In this document: piece after piece, positions 6,256-12,563 of the stretch
How the letters are laid out: each line of letters begins with the position of its first letter
Position numbering within the stretch: the stretch's first letter is position 1
Assembly (NCBI GenBank): GCA_014380505.1
Contig: JACMJT010000615.1
Span: forward strand, 1-12,563
DNA: 12,563 nt
Source of the DNA: Hyphomicrobiales bacterium
GTDB lineage: Bacteria > Pseudomonadota > Alphaproteobacteria > Rhizobiales > Aestuariivirgaceae
Direction of reading: 5' to 3'
Program-made: the position numbers and the translations under genes
The notes under the pieces: generated by a model
Databases searched by the model: none
What the model was told of the DNA's origin: nothing
Seen by the model: the letters and a program-made list of their open reading frames with translations, nothing else

Positions 6256-7365
6256 TCAGGATTCGACAATGATTTTCGGAGCCGGACGGGCCAAGCCGCC
6301 GCCTTCGATGGCGGCCCACACCTGGCGGGCGATGTCGCGGTAAAGAGCTGCATGGACCCCATCGGGAACCGTGGCGACCACGGGCTCGCCCCGGTCTGAG
6401 CGCTCGCGCAGGTCCTTGTCGAGCGGGACTTCGCCGAGGAAGGGAATGCCAAGGCGTGCGGCCTCCTCACGGGCGCCGCCGTGGCCAAAAATCTCGTGGC
6501 GAGAACCGCAGGTGGTGCAAATGAAATAGCTCATGTTTTCGACAATGCCGATCACCGGCACATTCACCTTGCGAAACATGTTGAGGCCCTTGCGCGCATC
6601 GATCAACGCCAAATCCTGGGGCGTCGAGACGATCACAGCACCCGACAGGGGTGTCTGCTGGGCCAGCGTCAATTGCGCATCGCCCGTTCCCGGCGGCATA
6701 TCGACAATCATCACATCGGTCTCGCCCCATGCGACCTCGCGCAGCAACTGGGTCAGCGCCGACATGACCATGGGTCCCCGCCAGATCATCGGGGTGTCCT
6801 CGGCGACCAGAAAGCCAATGGACATGAGTTCAACTCCAAAGCGCGTCATCGGCTTCATTTTCTTGCCCTCGGCATCGGAGGCTTGGGGCTTGCCGGTGAG
6901 GCCGAAGAGTTTAGGCATTGAGGGACCGTAGACATCGGCATCGAGCACCGCGGTCTTGAGGCCCAGCGAATGGAGCGCCAGCGCCAGATTGATCGCGGTG
7001 GTGGACTTGCCGACGCCGCCTTTTCCGGAGGCTACGGCGACAATGTGCTTAACCCCCGGCACGGCGTGGCCGCGCGTCGCTGCCTGCGCTTTCGGTCCTG
7101 GTTCGCGTTCCGCGGCACGTTCGGCGGTCAATGCTATCATCGCCTTGGTGACTCCGGGGATCGCCAGTACTGCCTTCTCCACGGCGGCGCGCAGAATCTC
7201 CATGGTCTTGACGTGACGGGGATCGGTGGTGAGCGCGAACATCACGGTAGAGCCATCGATGGCGATATCGGAGACCAGCCCGGCGGAGACGAGATTGCCG
7301 CGCCCATCGGGTGCGGCGATGCGCTTCAGCACCTGTAGCACATCTTCTCCAGTCAAGCCGGCCAT
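6256..7365 (-). CDS. mrp: Mrp/ApbC iron-sulfur cluster carrier ATPase
   Basis: Cytoplasmic P-loop ATPase of 369 residues that binds a [4Fe-4S] cluster at its dimer interface and hands it to target apoproteins (Mrp/NBP35/ApbC family). The N-terminal 80 residues form the MIP18/DUF59-type domain (GEDVLQVLKRIAAPDGRGNLV, ending IPGVTKAMIALT). An Ala/Glu-rich linker leads to the ATPase domain from about 105, with the deviant Walker A ASGKGGVGKST (112-122), DADVYGPSMPKL, the switch/Walker B VDMPPGTGDAQL, and the cluster-binding pair ICTTCGS (Cys283, Cys286). Start set at the ATG at 7365: it fits the family N-terminus and follows AGGGA about 10 bases upstream. An in-frame ATG at 7455 would overlap the glycosylase gene and add 30 unconvincing residues. 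It lies 37 bases after the glycosylase stop, so one transcript is likely. Confidence 0.93.
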   Translation of the reverse strand: MAGLTGEDVLQVLKRIAAPDGRGNLVSAGLVSDIAIDGSTVMFALTTDPRHVKTMEILRAAVEKAVLAIPGVTKAMIALTAERAAEREPGPKAQAATRGHAVPGVKHIVAVASGKGGVGKSTTAINLALALHSLGLKTAVLDADVYGPSMPKLFGLTGKPQASDAEGKKMKPMTRFGVELMSIGFLVAEDTPMIWRGPMVMSALTQLLREVAWGETDVMIVDMPPGTGDAQLTLAQQTPLSGAVIVSTPQDLALIDARKGLNMFRKVNVPVIGIVENMSYFICTTCGSRHEIFGHGGAREEAARLGIPFLGEVPLDKDLRERSDRGEPVVATVPDGVHAALYRDIARQVWAAIEGGGLARPAPKIIVES

Positions 7366-7402
7366 TGATTGCAATCCCTGTGTTCGGGCCGGAATAGACC
7401 GA

Positions 7403-8020
7403 TCACAGGCGTGCCGCAACCTCGCGGCGAAGCACCGGCAGCAAATCCGTTTCAAACCATGGATTGCGCTTCAGCCACGCATTGTTGCGCCATGAGGGAT
7501 GCGGCAGGGGAATGATCGCGGGTGATAACGCTAGCCCCTCGCGCCAGGCGGCGACGCTTTGATCGAGACTGCCCTTATAGCGATCCCCCATGTGCCACTT
7601 CAGGGCGTATATCCCCAGCGCTATGATCAACTCGATCTGGGGCATGGCCGCAAGAAGCGGGGCGCGCCACGCCTTGGCACATTCCATGCGGGGCGGCAGA
7701 TCGGAGCCCGTCCCCGATAATCCCGGAAAACAAAAGCCCATGGGCAGAACCGCGATGCGCCGGGGATCATAGAATATCTCCGGCCCAATCCCCAGCCACC
7801 CCCTGAGGCGGTTGCCGGAAGGGTCGGTGAAGGGCTTACCAGAGGCGTGCACTCGGGTCCCCGGCGCCTGGCCGACGATAAGGATACGGGCCATGGAGCT
7901 TGGCTGCAGGACCGGGCGGGGCTCATGCGGCAAGGGCTTGCCCACGGGGCTGTCGCGGCAGATGCGGCAGCTTGAGATTTCGTTAACTACTTTTTCAAGC
8001 TCGGATCCAAACCGGTTCAT
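7403..8020 (-). CDS. Uracil-DNA glycosylase superfamily protein with putative [4Fe-4S] cysteines
   Basis: Predicted base-excision repair enzyme of 205 residues that would cut uracil or a related damaged base from DNA. Motif A is VGQAPGTRVHASGKPFTD (49-66), followed by SGNRLRGWLGI. Motif B is PLPHPSWRNNAW (171-182). Four cysteines, Cys18-x2-Cys21 and Cys97-x16-Cys114, are placed almost as in the iron-sulfur family 4 enzymes (C-x2-C, then C-x14-17-C), so a cluster is likely. It departs from family 4 in having Gln51 where GEAPG has Glu, and HPSWRN in place of HPAA/HPS-type short motifs, so it is a distinct subgroup and its base preference is open. Divergent from the histidine kinase gene and upstream of mrp. 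The ribosome binding site is weak (GAGACAG, minus strand), and the ATG at 8020 is the natural start. Confidence 0.85.
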   Translation of the reverse strand: MNRFGSELEKVVNEISSCRICRDSPVGKPLPHEPRPVLQPSSMARILIVGQAPGTRVHASGKPFTDPSGNRLRGWLGIGPEIFYDPRRIAVLPMGFCFPGLSGTGSDLPPRMECAKAWRAPLLAAMPQIELIIALGIYALKWHMGDRYKGSLDQSVAAWREGLALSPAIIPLPHPSWRNNAWLKRNPWFETDLLPVLRREVAARL

Positions 8021-8040
8021 TGCAAACTGTCTCGAAATTT

Positions 8041-8077
8041 AAGCGCTTCAAAAAGCCGATCTTAGAGCCAAACGGCT
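8041..8077. promoter_or_regulatory. Inverted repeats between the divergent glycosylase and histidine kinase genes
   Basis: The roughly 100-base divergent gap holds the perfect 8-base palindrome AAGCGCTT (8041-8048) and the arms AGCCG (8054-8058) and CGGCT (8073-8077), 14 bases apart. Either could be an operator or part of a leader hairpin. I can see no clear sigma-70 boxes and no full CtrA site (TTAA-N7-TTAA). Low confidence that these are functional. Confidence 0.2.
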
Positions 8078-8113
8078 AGGGTGACCTATTGAATTGAACA
8101 AACCTGTGGTGCC

Positions 8114-8118
8114 GAGGG
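8114..8118 (+). promoter_or_regulatory. Ribosome binding site favouring the ATG start of the histidine kinase
   Basis: GAGGG lies 5 bases before ATG 8124, which favours that start. A rival start is TTG 8094, in frame and 10 codons upstream, with AGGGTGA at 8078-8084 before it at a 9-base spacing. Confidence 0.5.
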
Positions 8119-8123
8119 CTGGA

Positions 8124-9662
8124 ATGCAATCCGAAACCATCGCGCAAATGATGCTCGACCGGCATAGCTTCCTTAAGGAAAAGGGGCTCGACAGCGAGGC
8201 ATCGAAAGCCGAAGCGCCGCGCTTGCCCAAGGCCGACGAGATTCATTGGCAACGGGATCTTCTCCTCCTGTTCCTGCGCAACCAGCTTCGTGTGGCGCCC
8301 GCCATGCCTATCCTGGCGATGCTGCTGGCGATGACCAGCGTCACCTGGGCGCCCTATGCCGTTGTCCTTAGCTGGCTTGCCGCCGCACTCGGGTGCCAGG
8401 CCATCCAGTGGTATTTGTGCCACTTGTATTTCCGTAAAGAGCGCACCTCCGACGAACAGCGCGACTGGATCGGCATGCTCTCGGCGTCGGAGCTGTTAAT
8501 CGGCGTGGTCTGGTCGGCGCCGCTGTTCATCTTCTGGAATACGGCCGGCAGCCTGCAGCAAGTCTATCTGATCGCATCGATCATGGCCGTCGTCGCCGTG
8601 CGCTTGCTGATCGTTAACAGTTTCATGCCGGTGCTGATTGCGGGAACGGGCGTGCTGACGATCGGCGTGGCCATGCGTTGCGTATGGGAACCGGAGCCCA
8701 TCTATCTGGCACTTGGCGCCACCATCCTGGCGCTTGAGGCTTTCTTCCTGCTGGTTGCGCGCAATCTACAGGAAACCGCCCGAGACATGCTGATTTTCAA
8801 GGCGCAGAAGGATAGCCTCATCGCCGACCTCCAGCAGGCAAAGCAAAAGGCCGAGGAAGAACAGAAAAAGGCCGAAGACGCCAATGTGGCGAAATCCGCG
8901 TTCCTCGCGACCATGAGCCACGAACTGCGCACGCCGCTCAACGCCATCATGGGTTTTTCGGAGATTCTGAAGCGGGAGATGTTCGGCCCGCTCAATGTCG
9001 AAGCCTATCGGAACTATGCCGACGATATTCATCACTCGGGACATTATCTGCTGGCGCTGATCAACGATATTCTCGACCTGTCGCGCATCGAGGCAGGCCG
9101 CAGGGAACTGCAGGAAGAACCGGTCAGCGTGCTGGTGGCCGTCGAAGAGGCCAATCATCTGCTGCTCATGAAGGCGGAGGAAAAAGCAATCGATGTCCGC
9201 GTCAAAATCGCCGCGTCGCTGCCCAAGATCCTGGCGGACCGCCGGGCCGTGAGCCAGATCGCGATCAATCTTCTTTCCAATGCCATCAAGTTCACCCCCT
9301 CAGGCGGCCGCGTCGAAATCAAAGCAGAAAAGATCGCCGCGGGCGGACTTTCGATCAGCGTGCGCGACAGCGGACCCGGCATTCCGGCGCACGAGATTGA
9401 GGCGGCCATGGGCGCCTTCTCGCGCGGCAGTTATGCCAAGAAGAAAGCCATTGACGGCGCCGGGCTAGGCCTGCCCATCGTCAAGGGCCTCATGGAGGTT
9501 CACGGCGGCAGCGTCACCATCCTGAGCGAGCCGGGCAAGGGCGCGGAAGTCGTCGTCAGCTTCCCGGCGAGCCGGGTCCTCGATGGGCCACGCGGCGAAA
9601 TACTGGCAGCGCCCAGCATCAAGTCAGAGAGTCAGCGCAAGCTTATCGCCATCACTGGCTAA
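8124..9662 (+). CDS. Membrane sensor histidine kinase, PleC/DivJ/PdhS-like
   Basis: Inner-membrane kinase of 512 residues from ATG 8124 (522 if TTG 8094 is used). The N-terminal half has about six membrane segments between residues 58 and 212 and only short loops, so it has no sizeable periplasmic sensor domain. A charged coiled coil (about 215-255, rich in K/E/A/Q) leads to the dimerisation domain with the phospho-accepting His266 in ATMSHELRTPLNAIMGFSEI. The ATPase domain shows the N box NLLSNAIKFTP (382-392), G1 DSGPGIP (415-421) and G2 GAGLGLPIVKG (445-455). The F box is weak (AFSRG). The His-box wording and the later FGPL and LINDILDLSRIEAGR match the alphaproteobacterial kinases that act on DivK/PleD-type regulators in cell-cycle and polarity control. 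No response regulator gene is adjacent, so the partner is unknown. Confidence 0.9.
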   Translation: MQSETIAQMMLDRHSFLKEKGLDSEASKAEAPRLPKADEIHWQRDLLLLFLRNQLRVAPAMPILAMLLAMTSVTWAPYAVVLSWLAAALGCQAIQWYLCHLYFRKERTSDEQRDWIGMLSASELLIGVVWSAPLFIFWNTAGSLQQVYLIASIMAVVAVRLLIVNSFMPVLIAGTGVLTIGVAMRCVWEPEPIYLALGATILALEAFFLLVARNLQETARDMLIFKAQKDSLIADLQQAKQKAEEEQKKAEDANVAKSAFLATMSHELRTPLNAIMGFSEILKREMFGPLNVEAYRNYADDIHHSGHYLLALINDILDLSRIEAGRRELQEEPVSVLVAVEEANHLLLMKAEEKAIDVRVKIAASLPKILADRRAVSQIAINLLSNAIKFTPSGGRVEIKAEKIAAGGLSISVRDSGPGIPAHEIEAAMGAFSRGSYAKKKAIDGAGLGLPIVKGLMEVHGGSVTILSEPGKGAEVVVSFPASRVLDGPRGEILAAPSIKSESQRKLIAITG

Positions 9663-9765
9663 TCCTAAAGTTGCGCGCTTCAGCATATTTCAATCTTTTG
9701 GTGTATAAGGCATTGTTTCTAGGCGAGACTTTCCGGCTTCCGGGCTAGAGGACGTTAAGCAATTG

Positions 9766-9775
9766 AATCTAGATT
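9766..9775. promoter_or_regulatory. Perfect 10-base palindrome upstream of the c-di-GMP gene
   Basis: AATCTAGATT is its own reverse complement and ends 24 bases before the ATG at 9800, in a 137-base gap that is more AT-rich than the genes beside it. With the preceding base it contains GAATC (9765-9769), a GANTC site of the type methylated by CcrM in alphaproteobacteria. A TATAAG at 9703-9708 could be a -10 box but has no good -35 partner. Possible operator; weak evidence. Confidence 0.25.
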
Positions 9776-9799
9776 TGCCGGGCATTCGAAAGCGCCCTT

Positions 9800-11968
9800 A
9801 TGCCAAATTCCCGATCATTCGTCCTCGATTTTGGCATTAAGGTCTTCGTCCCATCCGTGGCCGCGGCGGCGGGCATAGCTCTCCTCTTGCTGCATGTCTT
9901 CAACGGCATCTTCGAGGAAACCAACAATCTCGACGACACCTACGCGCGCCGCTCGGCCAACGCGGCGATTGCATCGCTGCGCGAGAACATGGAAGCGCTC
10001 ATCCTCGACAACGCCTACTGGGACGATGCGGTTCGCAACGCCTATGGCAATGGAACAGCCGATTGGCTGAAAGAAACCTGGGGAGCGGGCGACGAGGAAG
10101 AGGTTTATGACGCCGCGTTCGTCGTCAACGCCGACGGCGCGACCATATTTGCCTCGACCAGCGAAGATCCCGACAACCTCGATCAGCACACCATTCAAAA
10201 ATACTTCAGTCACGACATCAACGTACTGCTGGCGAAATTGCCCAGGACCGGAACCAGCTTTGCCAAAACTTCGGGAATCCTCAAATCGGAGGGTGGACTC
10301 AGTGTCGTTGCCGCCGCAACGATTGTTCCCTCAACTCAGGGAACTCCGATCCCCGGCGGACGTCCATCGCGGCTGGTTCTCGCCTATACGATCAGCCCCG
10401 CCGTTCTGGCGCGCGTGTCGGAACAGTTCGTTCTCGATAATCTGCAATTGATGCAACCGGGCGAAAATCTGCCGGCGAGCATCGACATCCTGTCTCCTTC
10501 CGAGGAAAAACTGGCGGCACTGACCTGGAAAACTCGCAGCCCGGGCATGGTCTTGCGCAACAAGTTCGATCACATCGTGCGCATGGTGCTTTCGGTATTC
10601 CTGCTCATGGTCGCCGTGCTGGTCTATTTCAGTTGGCGCGGATTCAAGCAGGCCCATGAAAGCAAGGCCAAGGCGATAGCCGCCTCGATACGCGACGACC
10701 TCACGGGTCTTCCCAACCGCCGCGAGTTGATGGCGGTGCTTGCCGGGCGTCTGGCCGCGGTGCGCGCCGGCGATGGCCAGCTTTCGCTGGTTTATGCCGA
10801 TCTCGACGGCTTCAAGGAGGTGAACGACGCCTACGGCCACGAGATCGGCGATCAACTCCTGCAATCGGTGGCGGCTGGTTTTGCCTATCTGGCACAGGGA
10901 GCGGATATTGTCTCGCGGCTTGGCGGCGACGAATTTGCAATTATCCTATCGGGACCGGAAAGTGCTGAACAGGCGCGTCAACTGGCGCGGAACATGATCG
11001 CGTTCCTCGCCGAACCCATGCAGTTCGGCGGACGCGTGGCCTCCGTTTCCGTGAGCACGGGCATCGTCGACCTCGAAAAAGACGATGCAGGAGGCGAAGA
11101 GATCCTTCGCCGCGCCGATGCCGCCATGTATGCGGCAAAGGCAGCCGGCCGCAACCGCATCCACATCTACGAGGCCTCGCTTGAATCAAAACGCGACGAA
11201 CGGCGCATGATCGCCCGGGAACTCCGCGAGGCGGTCGAGGGCAACAAACTCGGTGTCGTTTATCAGCCCATCGTCAATGCGCGGACACGGCGTACCGTCG
11301 GCGTTGAGGCGCTGGTCCGCTGGCCGCATGATTCAAAGCGTCAGTGCACGCCGGATATTTTCGTGCCGATTGCCGAAGAGTTCGGCCTCATCGAGGAACT
11401 CGGCCGCTTTGTTCTGGTGGAGGCCTGCAGCCAGGCGGCGCGCTGGCCCGATATCTTCGTCTCGGTCAACGTTTCGCCCATCCAGTTCATAAATCCGGCC
11501 TTCGCCGATATCGTCGAGGCAACATTGCGGGAAACCGGGCTTGCGGCATACCGGCTCGAGATCGAGGTCACGGAAGGCTTCGTTATCGACAATACCGATC
11601 GCGCAACGGCGATTATCGACCGGCTGCACGAGATGAAGGTGTCGGTGGCGCTGGACGATTTCGGCACCGGCTATTCCAGCATCGGGCATCTCCGCCGCTT
11701 CAAGTTCGACAAGCTGAAGCTCGACCGGTCCATGGTCGTGGATATTCTGCTCCAGCCAGCGGCGCTGCGGCTGGTGCAGGGCACCATCGCCATGGCGGAC
11801 GCACTCGGTCTCAGGGTTACGGCTGAAGGCATCGACGACGAAAACCAGGTCTCGGTGCTGCGGCTCGCGGGGTGCAGCCTGCTTCAGGGCTTCTTGTTCT
11901 CGGAGCCGCTCGAGGCCCACGAGGTCATGGACTTTCTTGATCCCGAAGCTGCCGCCATCGCTGTTTAG
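9800..11968 (+). CDS. CHASE4-GGDEF-EAL protein (cyclic-di-GMP synthesis and/or breakdown)
   Basis: Inner-membrane signalling protein of 722 residues. A first membrane helix (about 14-34) and a second (about 259-279) bracket a periplasmic CHASE4 sensor with its DNAYWDDAV hallmark (70-78). The GGDEF domain (about 295-458) has DDLTGLPNRR, the metal Asp in YADLDGFKEVND and an intact RLGGDEFA (373-380). Its allosteric I-site reads QGAD (366-369) where RxxD is expected, so product inhibition may be lost. The EAL domain (about 468-715) keeps the residues needed for hydrolysis: EAL (503-505), Asn557, EVTE (589-592), DDFGTG (619-624), Lys640, AEG (Glu676) and LLQG (Gln696). Both activities are thus possible, and which one dominates cannot be told. 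The ribosome binding site is weak (GAAAG, 7 bases before ATG). It follows the histidine kinase on the same strand and converges on cobT with a 5-base gap. Confidence 0.94.
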   Translation: MPNSRSFVLDFGIKVFVPSVAAAAGIALLLLHVFNGIFEETNNLDDTYARRSANAAIASLRENMEALILDNAYWDDAVRNAYGNGTADWLKETWGAGDEEEVYDAAFVVNADGATIFASTSEDPDNLDQHTIQKYFSHDINVLLAKLPRTGTSFAKTSGILKSEGGLSVVAAATIVPSTQGTPIPGGRPSRLVLAYTISPAVLARVSEQFVLDNLQLMQPGENLPASIDILSPSEEKLAALTWKTRSPGMVLRNKFDHIVRMVLSVFLLMVAVLVYFSWRGFKQAHESKAKAIAASIRDDLTGLPNRRELMAVLAGRLAAVRAGDGQLSLVYADLDGFKEVNDAYGHEIGDQLLQSVAAGFAYLAQGADIVSRLGGDEFAIILSGPESAEQARQLARNMIAFLAEPMQFGGRVASVSVSTGIVDLEKDDAGGEEILRRADAAMYAAKAAGRNRIHIYEASLESKRDERRMIARELREAVEGNKLGVVYQPIVNARTRRTVGVEALVRWPHDSKRQCTPDIFVPIAEEFGLIEELGRFVLVEACSQAARWPDIFVSVNVSPIQFINPAFADIVEATLRETGLAAYRLEIEVTEGFVIDNTDRATAIIDRLHEMKVSVALDDFGTGYSSIGHLRRFKFDKLKLDRSMVVDILLQPAALRLVQGTIAMADALGLRVTAEGIDDENQVSVLRLAGCSLLQGFLFSEPLEAHEVMDFLDPEAAAIAV

Positions 11969-11973
11969 ACGTC

Positions 11974-12563
11974 TCAGGCTTCCTTGTCGCTGACGCCGCC
12001 GCTTTCGAATGTCGCCATGTCATTGTGAAGATTGGCGGCCACCTTGACGATGCCGGCGGCGAGCGCCGCACCCGATCCTTCACCCAGGCGCATGCCGAGA
12101 TCCAGCAGGGGAACCTTGCCGAGCTTCGCCAGGAGGGTGCGGTATGGGGGCTCCGCCGAACAATGGGCGGCGATGCAATGGTCGAGCGCGTCCTCGCGCA
12201 TGGCGTGAAGCACGGCGGCGGCGGCGGTTGCGACGTAGCCGTCGATGAGCACCGGCACCCGCTCTAGGCGGGCTGCAAGAATGGCGCCCGCCATGGCCGC
12301 GATTTCACGGCCACCCAGGCGGCGCAAGAGTTCCAGGGGATCGGCGAGATGGGGCCCATGGAGGGCTACGGCACGGCGCACGGCATCGGCCTTGCGTTTG
12401 AGCCCGGCTGAATCGACGCCAGTGCCCGGCCCCACCCAATCTTCCGGATTGCCGCCGAACAGGCCATGGGCGATGGCCGCGGCGATGGTGGTGTTGCCAA
12501 TGCCCATTTCGCCGATGCACAGAAGATCGCAGCCTTCGGCAATGGCTTCCATGCCATAGGCGA
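11974..12563 (-). CDS. cobT: Nicotinate-nucleotide--dimethylbenzimidazole phosphoribosyltransferase, C-terminal part (5' end outside the window)
   Basis: Cytoplasmic enzyme that moves phosphoribose from nicotinate mononucleotide to 5,6-dimethylbenzimidazole, giving alpha-ribazole phosphate for the lower ligand of cobalamin. Visible are 195 residues of the usual 340-350. The frame stays open to the window edge (Ala-Tyr-Gly precede the Met at 12552), and that Met lies inside conserved sequence, so the gene runs on to the right. Hallmarks: LCIGEMGIGNTTIAAA, VGPGTGVDSAGL, the VLIDGYVATAAA segment, AHCSAEPP, and LLDLGMRLGEGSGAAL with the catalytic Glu in GEG, ending in DMATFESGGVSDKEA. All expected residues are present, so the visible part looks functional. 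Its neighbours to the left are signalling genes, so it probably belongs to a cobalamin operon outside the window. Confidence 0.93.
   Translation of the reverse strand, partial: AYGMEAIAEGCDLLCIGEMGIGNTTIAAAIAHGLFGGNPEDWVGPGTGVDSAGLKRKADAVRRAVALHGPHLADPLELLRRLGGREIAAMAGAILAARLERVPVLIDGYVATAAAAVLHAMREDALDHCIAAHCSAEPPYRTLLAKLGKVPLLDLGMRLGEGSGAALAAGIVKVAANLHNDMATFESGGVSDKEA

Noticed and set aside
5818..6399. Plus-strand open frame across the unknown membrane protein start and the mrp end
   Set aside because: It spans two genes on the other strand and has no start signal; the minus-strand protein has clear membrane helices and a good ribosome binding site.
7366..7455. Longer start for mrp at 7455
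   Set aside because: It would overlap the glycosylase gene by 53 bases with Arg/Cys-rich residues not seen in the family; the ATG at 7365 gives the normal N-terminus.
8037..8054. Possible CtrA site in the divergent kinase/glycosylase gap
   Set aside because: Only one TTAA half is present; the second half at the 7-base spacing does not match.
10331..11920. Minus-strand open frames opposite the GGDEF and EAL coding region
   Set aside because: Low-complexity shadow translations opposite two fully recognisable domains.
1..12563. tRNA genes, CRISPR arrays, insertion sequences, prophage or toxin-antitoxin genes
   Set aside because: No cloverleaf-like T-loop motif, regular repeat array, transposase, integrase or small paired gene was seen; the window is filled by ordinary coding genes.

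Overview
The window is a compact, GC-rich stretch of bacterial chromosome with ten protein-coding genes. The longest gap between genes is about 160 bases. I see no tRNA, rRNA, CRISPR array, insertion sequence or phage gene. The gene content points to an alphaproteobacterium, most likely of the Hyphomicrobiales (Rhizobiales). The main evidence is a histidine kinase whose dimerisation domain has the PleC/DivJ/PdhS wording (MSHELRTPLNAIMGFSEI, then EMFGPL), helped by the overall base composition. No species can be named from this window.

Left part (1-2449, + strand). The C-terminal half of an SLC13/DASS-type anion transporter is cut by the left edge. A double-domain universal stress protein and a glutathione S-transferase follow with very short gaps, so the three look like one stress or uptake operon. 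An HxlR-type repressor with a C-terminal SCP2-like domain lies tail to tail with the transferase, stop codon against stop codon.

Middle part (2450-5492). The HxlR gene is divergent from an acyl-CoA-dehydrogenase-fold flavoprotein across a 159-base regulatory gap. A PLP enzyme of the cysteine synthase/cystathionine beta-synthase family follows. The flavoprotein has no obvious catalytic glutamate at either usual position. The PLP enzyme has a changed substrate loop (TGGSTG for TSGNTG) and looks less GC-rich than the genes around it. These three genes are the most accessory-looking and least predictable part of the window.

Right-centre, - strand (5538-8020). Read in transcription order, this holds a small uracil-DNA-glycosylase-superfamily protein with four cysteines spaced as for an iron-sulfur cluster, an Mrp/ApbC iron-sulfur carrier ATPase, and a two-helix membrane protein of unknown function. 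The glycosylase and Mrp genes are 37 bases apart and may be functionally linked through cluster loading.

Right part (8094-12563). A membrane histidine kinase without a visible partner regulator is followed on the same strand by a CHASE4-GGDEF-EAL protein for cyclic-di-GMP turnover. Both are signalling proteins. The window ends in the C-terminal part of cobT (lower-ligand activation in vitamin B12 synthesis), which converges on the c-di-GMP gene.

I found no complete new system. The points most worth following are the HxlR/flavoprotein/PLP-enzyme cluster, the glycosylase-Mrp pairing and the unknown membrane protein.
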